NCBI GenBank assembly: GCA_963823505.1
Contig: CAWGLY010000007.1
Span: 124,001 to 188,000 of the forward strand
Source of the DNA: DATHZQ01 sp963823505
Lineage (GTDB): Bacteria > Actinomycetota > Acidimicrobiia > Spongiisociales > UBA5794
Reading direction: 5' to 3'
DNA: 64,000 nucleotides
The position numbers were made by a program, and so were the translations under genes. Position 1 is the first letter of the stretch, and each line of letters opens with the position of its first letter. The notes under the pieces are model-generated. The model did no database searches. It saw only the letters and a program-made list of their open reading frames with translations, and had not been told where the DNA came from. Positions 1 through 9,076 of the stretch are shown piece after piece.

Positions 1-341
1 CGCCCCACCTGGTGCCGATGCAGCGGGGGATCCTCTCCACCTGCTACGCCTCAACCGCAGCGGGCACAACCGGCGCCGATCTGGTGGCGGCCCTCCACGA
101 GGCCTACGCCGATGAGCCGTTTGTGGAGGTGATCGATCGCCCGCCGCAGACGCGTTGGGTGGTCGGCTCGAACCGGGTGCTCCTCGCTGCGTATCTCGAC
201 GAGCGCACCGGGACGGCGATCGTGATGGCAGCCGAGGACAACCTGTTGAAGGGCGCTGCCGGGCAGGCCGTACAGTGCGCCAACCTGATGCTCGGGCTCC
301 CCGAGCCAGCGGGTCTTCCGGTCGACGGGTGGATGCCGTGA
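1..341 (+). CDS. argC: N-acetyl-gamma-glutamyl-phosphate reductase, C-terminal part
   Basis: ArgC reduces N-acetylglutamyl phosphate with NADPH, the third step of arginine synthesis. Only the last ~112 residues are present; the gene enters from outside the window and reads in frame from base 3. The visible start HLVPMQRG followed by ILSTCY matches the conserved C-terminal dimerisation/catalytic part of the family. The segment GSNRVLLAAYLDERTG and the late NLLKGAAGQAVQ stretch are also typical ArgC. The stop (339-341) overlaps the GTG start of argJ, so the genes are translationally coupled. The assignment is firm because of the following argJ-argB-argR-argG-argH order. Confidence 0.95.
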   Translation, partial: PHLVPMQRGILSTCYASTAAGTTGADLVAALHEAYADEPFVEVIDRPPQTRWVVGSNRVLLAAYLDERTGTAIVMAAEDNLLKGAAGQAVQCANLMLGLPEPAGLPVDGWMP

Positions 342-1498
342 TCACCAGTGCGGCTGGATTCCAAGCGGCGGGGGTCGCTGCAGGGATCAAGCCGGCGGGG
401 GATCTGGATCTTGCGCTCGTCGTCGGAGTGCCTGGGACGGTTGGGGCTGCGGTGTTCACGGTGAACCACGCTGCCGCTGCGCCGGTGCAGCTCAGCCGCA
501 GGCACCTCCAAGCAGGGCCGTCGACCCGCGCCGTGGTGCTCAACTCCGGCTGCGCGAATGCCGGGACCGGCGCAGGCGGGCTCGAGGTTTCGGTGGCGAG
601 TGCTGCGATCGTGTCCGAACTCGTGGGGTGTGATCCGACCGAGGTCATCGTCTGCTCGACGGGCCCCATCGGCCCCACCCTGGACACGGACGTGATGCGC
701 AACGGGATCGGCGCGGCCCACACGGCGTTGCAGACCGACGGGGATGCGTCCTCGAATGCGGCGGCGGCCATCCTCACTACGGACAGCGTCCGGAAGGAAG
801 CAGTGTCGTCCCGCGACGGGTTCGTGGTGGCGGGCATGGCCAAGGGTGCAGGGATGATCCGGCCCGACATGGCGACCATGCTCGCCGTGGTCACCACCGA
901 CGCCATTGTCGATCCGGTGGACCTCGACTCGGCGCTGCGGGCAGCGGTCGACGAGTCGTTCCATGCCCTCAACGTCGACGGCTGCGCATCCACGAACGAC
1001 ACCGTGGTCGCGCTCGCATCCGGCGCTTCAGGGCACCACGCCACCACGACCGATCTTGCCGGGCCTCTTGGCGACGTGTGCCGCAGTCTCGCCCAGCAGA
1101 TCGCAGCGGATGCCGAGGGGGCGACCAGGGTCGTGCGGCTCGTGGTGCGGGGCGCCGTCGACGCCGCGGAAGCTCGGAACCTCGGGCGGCTGGTGGCCGA
1201 CTCGGCGCTGGTGCGTGCGTCCTTCTACGGCGGCGACCCCAACTGGGGCAGGATCCTCGGGGCCGTCGGCACCTGGGAGCGGCCGATCGATCCAGCCGGT
1301 GTCTGCGTCACCTACGAGGACACGCCCGTTGCGGTCGGGGGAGTTGCGGTGCCCTGTGATACGGAGGCGCTTGCTGCCCGGCTGGGGACAGGCGATTTCA
1401 CTGTGGATATCACCGTCGGCAACGGGCCGGGGATCGCCGAGGTGCTGACGACCGATCTCACCCCGGATTACGTCGTCTTCAACGGGGAGCGGTCATGA
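338..1498 (+). CDS. argJ: Bifunctional glutamate N-acetyltransferase / amino-acid acetyltransferase
   Basis: ArgJ transfers acetyl from N-acetylornithine to glutamate and so recycles the acetyl group in arginine synthesis. The 386-residue product has the family self-cleavage site in KGAGMIRPDMATML, where the Ala-Thr bond is cut and Thr becomes the nucleophile of the beta chain. ArgJ features such as VLNSGCANAGTG and FYGGDPNWGRI are also clear. I chose the GTG at 338 because it overlaps the argC stop (GTGA); another GTG at 329 is possible. The long frame upstream of this is only overlap with argC. Confidence 0.96.
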   Translation: MITSAAGFQAAGVAAGIKPAGDLDLALVVGVPGTVGAAVFTVNHAAAAPVQLSRRHLQAGPSTRAVVLNSGCANAGTGAGGLEVSVASAAIVSELVGCDPTEVIVCSTGPIGPTLDTDVMRNGIGAAHTALQTDGDASSNAAAAILTTDSVRKEAVSSRDGFVVAGMAKGAGMIRPDMATMLAVVTTDAIVDPVDLDSALRAAVDESFHALNVDGCASTNDTVVALASGASGHHATTTDLAGPLGDVCRSLAQQIAADAEGATRVVRLVVRGAVDAAEARNLGRLVADSALVRASFYGGDPNWGRILGAVGTWERPIDPAGVCVTYEDTPVAVGGVAVPCDTEALAARLGTGDFTVDITVGNGPGIAEVLTTDLTPDYVVFNGERS

Positions 1499-1544
1499 GA
1501 CGCCTGTTCCACTCTGAGCCTCGCAGGACCGGAAGGGGTTGGTG

Positions 1545-2456
1545 ATGGCGACAGGGCACACCACTCCCGACGTGAAGAAGTCCCGGATTGCCCGCACGAT
1601 GGGCAAGGCGCGGATCTTCTCCGAGGCCATGCCCTTCATCAAGCGATTCCGGGGCACCACCGTCGTCATCAAATACGGGGGATCGGCGATGGTCGACGAG
1701 TCGCTCCGGAACACGTTCGCCGACGACGTTGCGCTGCTGCACTACGTCGGAATCAACCCCGTGATCGTGCACGGCGGCGGCCCCCACATCTCCAGGGCGA
1801 TGGGTCAACTCGGGATCGAGCCGCAGTGGATCGAGGGTCTGCGCATCACCGACGCCGAGACCATTCGTGTCGTCCAGACCACGCTGGCAGGCGAGGTCAA
1901 CCCGGACATCGTGCGTCTGGTGAACGCTCACGGCTCTCTGGCTGCGGGGGTCAACGGCCTCGACGCCAACACGTTCGTCGCAGCCCCGAAGGACGAGCGA
2001 CTCGGCTTCGTCGGCGAGGTGACCTCGGTCAATCCCGGACTCGTCATCGCCCTGCAGGCGGAAGGTTACGTTCCCGTCGTCGCTCCGCTCGCCCGCGGTG
2101 AGGACGGCGGGGCGTACAACTTGAACGCCGACACCGCAGCAGGGGCGCTCGCAGAGGCGCTGGGTGCAAAGAAGCTGGTGTACCTGACCGACGTCGAGGG
2201 TCTCTACCGCGACCTCGGCGACGAAGACACCCTCATCCAGCGCATCACCGTCGCCGAACTCAAGGACCTGCTGGCATCCGGCTCGATATCGGCAGGCATG
2301 CTGCCCAAGCTTCAGTCATGTATCCACGCCGTGGAATCCGGGGTGCGTCGCGCGCACATTCTCGACGGCAGGGTCCAGCACGCATTGCTGCTCGAGATCT
2401 TCACCCCGGAAGGCATTGGAACCATGATCACCGTCGATGCCGAGGAGACCACGTGA
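1545..2456 (+). CDS. argB: Acetylglutamate kinase
   Basis: This is the amino-acid kinase that phosphorylates N-acetylglutamate with ATP. The 303-residue protein has VVIKYGGSAM near the N-terminus (ATP-binding Lys and Gly loop), the substrate loop VHGGGPHISRAM, and YNLNADTAAGALAEAL for nucleotide binding. The region GMLPKLQSC near the C-terminus is characteristic of ArgB. The ATG at 1545 is preceded by GGAAGGGG at 1531-1538, a strong ribosome binding site; TTG (1539) and GTG (1542) in frame are less likely. The ~45-residue N-terminal extension resembles the helix of arginine-inhibited hexameric ArgB forms, so feedback inhibition is likely but inferred. Confidence 0.96.
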   Translation: MATGHTTPDVKKSRIARTMGKARIFSEAMPFIKRFRGTTVVIKYGGSAMVDESLRNTFADDVALLHYVGINPVIVHGGGPHISRAMGQLGIEPQWIEGLRITDAETIRVVQTTLAGEVNPDIVRLVNAHGSLAAGVNGLDANTFVAAPKDERLGFVGEVTSVNPGLVIALQAEGYVPVVAPLARGEDGGAYNLNADTAAGALAEALGAKKLVYLTDVEGLYRDLGDEDTLIQRITVAELKDLLASGSISAGMLPKLQSCIHAVESGVRRAHILDGRVQHALLLEIFTPEGIGTMITVDAEETT

Positions 2457-2919
2457 GCTCGACCATCGCCACCCGGCGGCGTCTCGTCCGCAAACTGATC
2501 ACCTCCAACCCCGTCACATCCCAGCAAGAGGTGGTGGCCATGCTCGAGTCGGCCGGTCACTACGTCACCCAGGCCACCGTATCCCGGGATCTGGACGCCA
2601 TCGGGGCCGTGAAGATCAGGACCGAGGACGGTGGTTTGCACTACGAGATTCCCGAGGATGCAGCCGGCCTCGCCGGCGATGACCGGGAGACGGTGCGCAT
2701 CATCGACGAGTTCGTCGACTCGCTGGCAGCCTCCGCCAACGTGCTCGTGATCCGAACGCGGCCGGGAGCGGCCCATGTTGTTGCAGGCGCCATCGACCGC
2801 GCCCGTCTCGATGGTGTGCTCGGTTCCGTTGCAGGAGACGACACGTTGATCGTCATTGCCAATGAAGACATCGGGGGCCGCGGGCTCCTCGAAGAACTGG
2901 ATCGCATAGGAGTCAGAAG

Positions 2920-2923
<4 letters not shown>
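2453..2923 (+). CDS. argR: Arginine repressor
   Basis: ArgR is the arginine-responsive DNA-binding repressor of the arg genes. The 156-residue protein has an N-terminal winged-helix domain (RRRLVRKLI, then TSQQEVVAML and the recognition segment VTQATVSRDL). The C-terminal oligomerisation/arginine-binding domain contains RTRPGAAHVVAGAID and the GDDTLIV stretch. The GTG at 2453 overlaps the argB stop as GTGA, and its own stop overlaps the argG start as ATGA. It therefore sits inside the operon it is expected to control. In many actinobacteria argD and argF lie between argB and argR; here they are missing. Confidence 0.95.
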
Positions 2924-4137
<1,214 letters not shown>

Positions 4138-4163
4138 TCGAGACGTATCGCAGCCGTTCCGTG

Positions 4164-4271
4164 CTCCTCCCACGGTCGTGTGGAGGAGATGGGCTCGGCG
4201 CTTCGCCGAGGTCGGAGGGGGCACTCCTTCCGGGGGCCGGGGGGAGACCCGGAGCGCCTCGCGGTAGGCGC
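4164..4271 (+). other. Three consecutive hairpins between argG and argH
   Basis: Three short inverted repeats lie in tandem in the argG-argH spacer. The first spans 4164-4188 (CTCCTCC-CAC / GTG-GGAGGAG, one bulged T, 4-base loop). The second spans 4194-4210 (CTCGGCG / CGCCGAG, 3-base loop). The third spans 4254-4271 (GCGCCT / AGGCGC, 6-base loop) and ends two bases before the argH GTG. None is followed by a T run. They could attenuate transcription, protect the argG 3' end, or mask the argH start; the sequence does not decide between these. Confidence 0.5.
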
Positions 4272-4273
4272 TC

Positions 4274-5629
4274 GTGACCCTGTGGGGCGGGCGGTTCTCG
4301 GATTCGCCTGACGAGGCGCTGTGGCGGTTCACGGTGGACATCGCGGATCGTCGACTGCTCGCCGACGATGTGACCGGGTCCCTGGCGCACGTAGCGATGC
4401 TCGGCGAAGTTGGGCTCCTGACGCCGAAAGAGGTTGCCACATTGACAGAGGGCCTCGACGTCATCCTCGACGAAGCAGATGCCGGCACCTTTGCCTTCCT
4501 CGAGAGTGACGAGGACGTGCACTCCGCAGTGGAGCGCCGTCTCGGCGAGCTGGTCGGCTTCGTCGCCGGCAAGCTGCACACCGGCCGCTCCCGCAACGAT
4601 CAGATCGCCCTCGACCTTCGTTTGTACCTTCGTCGGGCCGGCCATCTTCGCGTTGCGCAACTGCGGAAGCTGGCGGCCACCTTGGCAGACGCCGCCGAGC
4701 AGGCCGGCGACGTCGTGGTGCCTTCCTACACGCATCTCCAGCAGGCGCAGGCCGTGCCGCTTGCCCACCATCTGCTGGCGTATGCCTGGATGTTGGTGCG
4801 CGACGTCGAACGGTTTGAAGGCGCGATCACCCGGATCGACGTTTCGCCACTCGGCGCCGGAGCGTCGGGCGGAAGCTCGCTCCCGCTCGATCCACAGCGG
4901 GTTGCCGCTCGGCTGGACTTCTCGGGGGTCTTCACCAACTCTTTGGATGCGGTGGGCTCCCGTGATTTTGCAGCCGAATACACGTTCTGCGTGGCGCAGA
5001 CGATGGTGCATCTGTCGAGGCTCGCCGAGGAGTTGATCCTGTGGTCGACTGCCGAGTTCGGCTGGGCGACGTACGACGATCGCCACACGACCGGTTCGTC
5101 TGCGCTGCCCCAGAAGAAGAACCCCGACATCGCCGAGCTCGCCCGCGGCAAGACGGCAACCGTCATCGGCGACCTCACAGCCCTGCTGACGCTGCAGAAG
5201 GGGTTGCCGCTGGCTTACAACCGCGACCTCCAAGAGGACAAGCGGGCGGTATTCCACGCAGACGACACGCTGGCGCTCAGCGTTGAGGCGCTCACGGGAA
5301 TGATTGCCGGTGCGACATTCCATCCGCCGCTGCCTGCTTCGTGGGTCACCGCGCTCGACCTTGCCGAGGTGCTGGTCGAGCGCGGCGTGCCCTTCCGGGA
5401 AGCGCACGAAGTGGTGGGGGGCATGGTGGCGATGCTCGTCGCCTCGGGCCGCACCCTCTCCGACGTGTCCAGCGACGAGTTGAACGCCGCCCACCCGGCG
5501 TTCGACCCGGCCGATCTCGAGCGGACATCACCGGCCGGCTCGGTGGTCAACCGCCGTACCCCCGGCGGCGGCTCGATGGAGTCGGTTGCGGCCCAACTCG
5601 CCACCCTCCGTACCCACCTCGCCGAATAG
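4274..5629 (+). CDS. argH: Argininosuccinate lyase
   Basis: ArgH splits argininosuccinate into arginine and fumarate, the last step of the pathway. The 451-residue protein starts with LWGGRFSDSPDE, typical of the family, and contains HTGRSRNDQI and the fumarase/aspartase-superfamily signature GSSALPQKKNPD around residue 276, whose Ser is the catalytic base. TYTHLQ-type substrate binding is seen as SYTHLQQAQ. The GTG at 4274 directly follows the third spacer hairpin; no strong ribosome binding site is visible, so translation may depend on RNA folding. It closes the arginine cluster. Confidence 0.96.
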   Translation: MTLWGGRFSDSPDEALWRFTVDIADRRLLADDVTGSLAHVAMLGEVGLLTPKEVATLTEGLDVILDEADAGTFAFLESDEDVHSAVERRLGELVGFVAGKLHTGRSRNDQIALDLRLYLRRAGHLRVAQLRKLAATLADAAEQAGDVVVPSYTHLQQAQAVPLAHHLLAYAWMLVRDVERFEGAITRIDVSPLGAGASGGSSLPLDPQRVAARLDFSGVFTNSLDAVGSRDFAAEYTFCVAQTMVHLSRLAEELILWSTAEFGWATYDDRHTTGSSALPQKKNPDIAELARGKTATVIGDLTALLTLQKGLPLAYNRDLQEDKRAVFHADDTLALSVEALTGMIAGATFHPPLPASWVTALDLAEVLVERGVPFREAHEVVGGMVAMLVASGRTLSDVSSDELNAAHPAFDPADLERTSPAGSVVNRRTPGGGSMESVAAQLATLRTHLAE

Positions 5630-5670
5630 CCCTTACCGACGTGTGGCGGGGTGGTCGATAGGCTTGCCCG

Positions 5671-6548
5671 GTGGTTCGGCCTCCGGTACCTGCTGAGGAT
5701 GTGCGCCGACGGGTGGAGACTCGTTTTGGTGCGACGAGGACGTGGCGGCCGGTTGTCGGTGGCTATAGCGGAGCCGGCATATGGGTCGTGGACACCCGGG
5801 CAGGGCTGTCCTTCTTCGTGAAGGCGGCGACCACGGAACCGACTGCGGTGTTCCTCCGTGACGAGCACGCCATCTACTCCGGGATCGCAGCGACCTGCAT
5901 GCCCGAGATGTTGGCGTGGGACGACGCGGGGAAGTGGCCGATTCTCGTCCTGGAGGATCTCAGCGGTGCGGCGTGGCCGCCACCTTGGAACCCGATGCGC
6001 ATCGATGCGGTTCTGCGGGCGTGTGCGGAACTGGCTTCGATCGAGGGACCAGACTGGCTCCCGAGCTGGCGCGAGCTGCGTGACGACTTCATGCGGTGGC
6101 GTGTGATCGGTGAAGATCCGCGCCCGTTCCTGTCGACCGGTCTCGCCAACCACGACTGGCTGGAGACGGCGTTGCCCCTGCTCTGCGCAGCCGAGGCGGC
6201 AGCCGACGTCACAGGCACCAGCGTGGTCCATTCCGATGTGCGCAGCGACAACCTGTGTTTTGTCCCCGAGGCCAAGCTCGTGGATTGGAACTGGACGCAC
6301 CGGGCAACCCTGAGATCGATGTCGTGGCGTGGCTCCCAAGTCTGCATCTGGAGGGTGGCCCGGCGCCCTGGGAGGTGCTGCCTGATGCCGATGTCCACCT
6401 GGTGGCGATGGTCGCCGGGTACTTCTCCAGCTACGCGGGCTTGCCGGTATCGCCGAACGTGAACCCGACCGTGAGGACGTTGCAGCGCGACCAGGCCGAG
6501 GTTTGTCTGCAGTGGTTGGCACAACTCGGTCTTACGGTTGCTCCGTAG
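5671..6548 (+). CDS. Aminoglycoside-phosphotransferase-fold kinase, frameshifted
   Basis: This is a member of the APH/choline-kinase fold, which transfers phosphate from ATP to a small molecule; the substrate is unknown. The first frame (from GTG 5671) shows the N-lobe, the catalytic loop SVVHSDVRSDNLC and the metal-binding LVDWNW. Immediately after this the family sequence continues in another frame as GNPEIDVVAWLPSL and runs to 6548. Loss of one base at about 6293-6304 explains this. Whether it is a real mutation or a sequencing error cannot be told here. A second APH-fold gene follows convergently. A -10-like CGATAG lies ~10 bases before the GTG. Confidence 0.75.
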
Positions 6549-6659
6549 GCGGATGCGACGGAGCCCGGAGGTTGTCGCCATCGCAATTGGGATGGCGACG
6601 TCGACCGCTTGGAAGCGCCACCGCCACGCCTGCGGCGGGCTGCGCGGCGCCCGAGGGCC

Positions 6660-7559
6660 TCAGCCGTCCAAGTACCTGTCGATCAGCAAGCCTTGGCGTT
6701 GTTCGACGACCCGGAGTTCTGCTGCATGGCCCAGCCCGCGCCATCCGTCGAGGTATCCAGAGAGCTCGCCGAGACTGCGGCAGATCGCTGTGACCATCCA
6801 GTAGTCGAGTGCTTCCAGTGAAGAGTCGGTGCCGTTGCGGTAGGCGGCAACGAACTGTTCAGCTTCCTCCACGAGACCCAGGTAATGCATCTCGGTGGCG
6901 CAGTAGGCAACGTCGGCTGCCGGGTCGGCGAGCACCGCCGCCTCCCAATCGACCACCGCGGCGATCTCGCCCCCACGCCACAGCACGTTGCCCGGCCAGA
7001 AGTCGCCATGCACGAGTTTCGGCGAATCGAAGGACGGTGGGGTGAGTAGGTCTCGGCGGGCGAGCAGCTCCCGTGCGCGGGCATGCTCGAAGAACCCAGG
7101 CGAAGGATCGAAAACGACAGGGTTGGCAGGAGCGCTCGTCAGCTGCTGCCCAAGCTGTTGGCCGACGGCCACCGAGTGGAGGCGGACGAGCGTCTCGGCG
7201 AGGCCTCCCACCCATGCCACCGGATCCTCAGGAACGAGGATCGCCTCACCTTCGACGAAGGACGTGATGATGGCGGTTCCTACATCGAGCGGTCCCGCCC
7301 ACAGCACCTCAGGAGCGGGCACGCCTGCGGCGCGTACCGCCTCCAGGACCGACTTCTCCCGGTCGGCGATACCGTCATCGAGGCCAATGGACCAGGCCCC
7401 ATGCCGCCGAAGGACGAGGAACGTGCCGTCCTCGGCCCGCAGCAAATCCGTCGTCGCGCTCTGCCCGCCCAAGATGCGCCGGACGTGGGAGACGCGGCAG
7501 CCAAGAGCGGTGCCAACGGCGGTCAGCGTTGTGGACGTGGGCGTCGGTGCATACTCCAT
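6660..7559 (-). CDS. Aminoglycoside-phosphotransferase-family protein
   Basis: The 299-residue protein has the APH fold: an N-lobe with FLVLRRHG (ATP-binding Lys replaced by Arg-rich context), the catalytic loop KLVHGDFWPGNVLW, and the metal-binding segment AVVDWEAA. Asp in HGDFWPGN is the expected base. Length is normal for the family. The substrate cannot be read from sequence; relatives phosphorylate aminoglycosides, homoserine or other small molecules, so antibiotic resistance should not be assumed. It converges on the frameshifted APH gene and is 11 bases downstream of the shortened DUF2254 gene, on the same strand. Confidence 0.85.
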   Translation of the reverse strand: MEYAPTPTSTTLTAVGTALGCRVSHVRRILGGQSATTDLLRAEDGTFLVLRRHGAWSIGLDDGIADREKSVLEAVRAAGVPAPEVLWAGPLDVGTAIITSFVEGEAILVPEDPVAWVGGLAETLVRLHSVAVGQQLGQQLTSAPANPVVFDPSPGFFEHARARELLARRDLLTPPSFDSPKLVHGDFWPGNVLWRGGEIAAVVDWEAAVLADPAADVAYCATEMHYLGLVEEAEQFVAAYRNGTDSSLEALDYWMVTAICRSLGELSGYLDGWRGLGHAAELRVVEQRQGLLIDRYLDG

Positions 7560-7570
7560 CGTCTCGGCCG

Positions 7571-8083
7571 TCAGCTGCCAAACCTGCTGTTGGATGCGGT
7601 GCGCACTCGCTGCAGATCGTACGCCGGCGGCTCGGCGAGCTCGCCGGCCTCGAGCACCAGGTCCGCTTGCATGAGCAACGCAGCGGTAGCGACCTCTTCG
7701 GCTGGCGGGGTCTGGACCGAGTTCAGCACGAGGAGGCAGTACACGAACGTCCCGATGACGACGCCCATGACTCGCTTTTTGAAAGGGTCCCGGAAGAGGC
7801 CATGGACCACGCGCGGCGAGTACCGGCTCGAGGCGAGCGAGATCAACAGCAGGCCAACAGAAAACGCGATGCCGACAAACGCCAGCGTGGCGCCGGCCAC
7901 GACAGCGAGCACGCTGCGCGCGCTGTCCACGGTCGCCGACACGCCTGCAGGGAGGTCGCCGACGTTCTGGTCGACTCGCAGCATGATCTCCGCCAGCCCG
8001 AGAGACCCGACGACGAACAGTTTCGGAACCCAGGAGAGGCCGCTGCGGATCTGGTCTTGTAGCTGCCGGAGTCGAACCAGCAC
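7571..8083 (-). CDS. DUF2254 membrane protein, internally deleted
   Basis: This 170-residue frame carries the N-terminal ~145 residues of a DUF2254 membrane protein, including the conserved segment ASSRYSPRVVHGLFRDPF and three hydrophobic helices. It then jumps straight to the C-terminal ~50 residues (QADLVLEAGEL, AYDLQRVRT). The paralogue at 10986-12284 has ~240 residues between these two parts. The deletion kept the frame. GTG at 8083 is preceded by GGGAGGGG on its strand, the same start context as the paralogue. It may be a relic, or a small membrane protein still translated; no function is known for the missing soluble part. Confidence 0.75.
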   Translation of the reverse strand: MLVRLRQLQDQIRSGLSWVPKLFVVGSLGLAEIMLRVDQNVGDLPAGVSATVDSARSVLAVVAGATLAFVGIAFSVGLLLISLASSRYSPRVVHGLFRDPFKKRVMGVVIGTFVYCLLVLNSVQTPPAEEVATAALLMQADLVLEAGELAEPPAYDLQRVRTASNSRFGS

Positions 8084-8464
8084 ATCCCCTCCCAAGAGCG
8101 GCGATGGAGTGGCGAGCATGATGCGCCGAGGCACGCTCCCCCGCCGGTCCAGATGAACCCAGCCGGGCGTGTCGCTGTGTGCCCAGGGTACCTGGGTGGG
8201 CATGGATCGGCCCTCCCCGCCTTTCTGTGGCTCCTCAGCTCGGAGTCAGGCGGACCACACATCCGCCGAAGGGTGCCGGCCGGACCTCGACCGGACCCGT
8301 CGCGTTGCCAGCGGCGACCCGTCGCCCGCCCTTGCCGCTTGACGCATCCTTGACGCGCCTGGCGTATTCATGTCCCAGCCGGCCGGACGCCTCACTGCTT
8401 GCGAGCTACCAAGGGCGCGCCTGCCGGCCTTGCTGCTTCGGAACCCGAGAGAGGGGAGATCGAG
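8084..8464. other. Intergenic region with relic and regulator repeats
   Basis: No convincing gene lies here. Two items stand out. At 8299-8319, 21 bases match the 3' end of the glycosyltransferase-like gene (17195-17215) with one mismatch, a likely third relic of that gene. At 8339-8356 there are two direct heptamers with 11-base spacing, in front of the decayed SARP gene. The rest shows nothing that I can name. Confidence 0.5.
8339..8356 (+). promoter_or_regulatory. Heptamer direct repeat, possible SARP operator
   Basis: TTGACGC at 8339-8345 is repeated exactly at 8350-8356, separated by ATCC. SARP-family activators are known to bind heptamer direct repeats separated by 4 bp (11-bp period), usually overlapping the -35 region. 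The repeats lie ~110 bases upstream of a decayed SARP gene, suggesting self-activation or a site for a related SARP. This is inference from spacing only. Confidence 0.45.
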
Positions 8465-9004
8465 GTGGGCGAGTTCGAGATCGGTGTGTTTGGGGGCCCC
8501 GTCCGACTGCTGGCGAGGGGTCGGGAGGGCCCGCTCCCAAGGCGGGAGGTCCGAGGATTGTTCGTGGCGCTCGCCACGGTGGGCGGCCGGACCCGACGCT
8601 GGAGCTGCTGATCGACGCACTGTGGGAAGGCTCGCCACCGAAGAGGCCGGCCCATGCACTTCACGTCTACGTCCGGCTCTGCACCGCCCATCCCGGCCTT
8701 GGCAGCGGTGGTGCAGACCACACCGAGCGGCTACCGCCTCGACTACGGCAAGGTCGAGGTGGACGCAGACCGATTCGAGACACTCGTCGAAACCGCCAAG
8801 CCGCTGGTCGATGCCGACCCCTTGGCAGCCCTGCCGCCATCCTTCCGGGAGCGTCTCACCGCGCTGCCGATCGGTGCCCTCCAGCAGGAGGGACGAACCG
8901 TCGAATCCCTGGAGGTCTATCTGAAGCACGCCGCCTTGATTCAACGGGGATTCGGGGCGGCTTTGTCACCCGGTATCCGGTCCCCGGTGGGTCGGGTGAG
9001 ATGA
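8465..9004 (+). pseudogene. SARP-type transcriptional regulator, decayed
   Basis: Three pieces of one SARP/BTAD regulator lie in two frames. Piece one, from GTG 8465 with AGAGGGGAG upstream, reads FEIGVFGGPVRLL, like the start of the winged-helix domain. Piece two, in the next frame near 8606-8680, reads LIDALWEGSPPKRPAHALHVYV, the classic SARP segment. Piece three, back in the first frame from ~8710, reads PSGYRLDYGKVEVDADRFETLV and then skips to a BTAD-like end (ALQQEGRTVESLEVY, LSPGIR). At least two frame changes and an internal loss make this a dead gene. It would have been a short SARP without ATPase domain. Confidence 0.75.
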
Positions 9005-9076
9005 CCGCACCCCGGTGATCAATCGGTGATCGGCCAGTCGTAGACATACACCTACACCAAGTGGAAAGAGGCGAAG

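Noticed and set aside
5671..7559. The two APH-fold genes as aminoglycoside resistance genes
   Set aside because: The fold is shared by many kinases of small molecules; nothing in the sequences indicates antibiotics as substrates.
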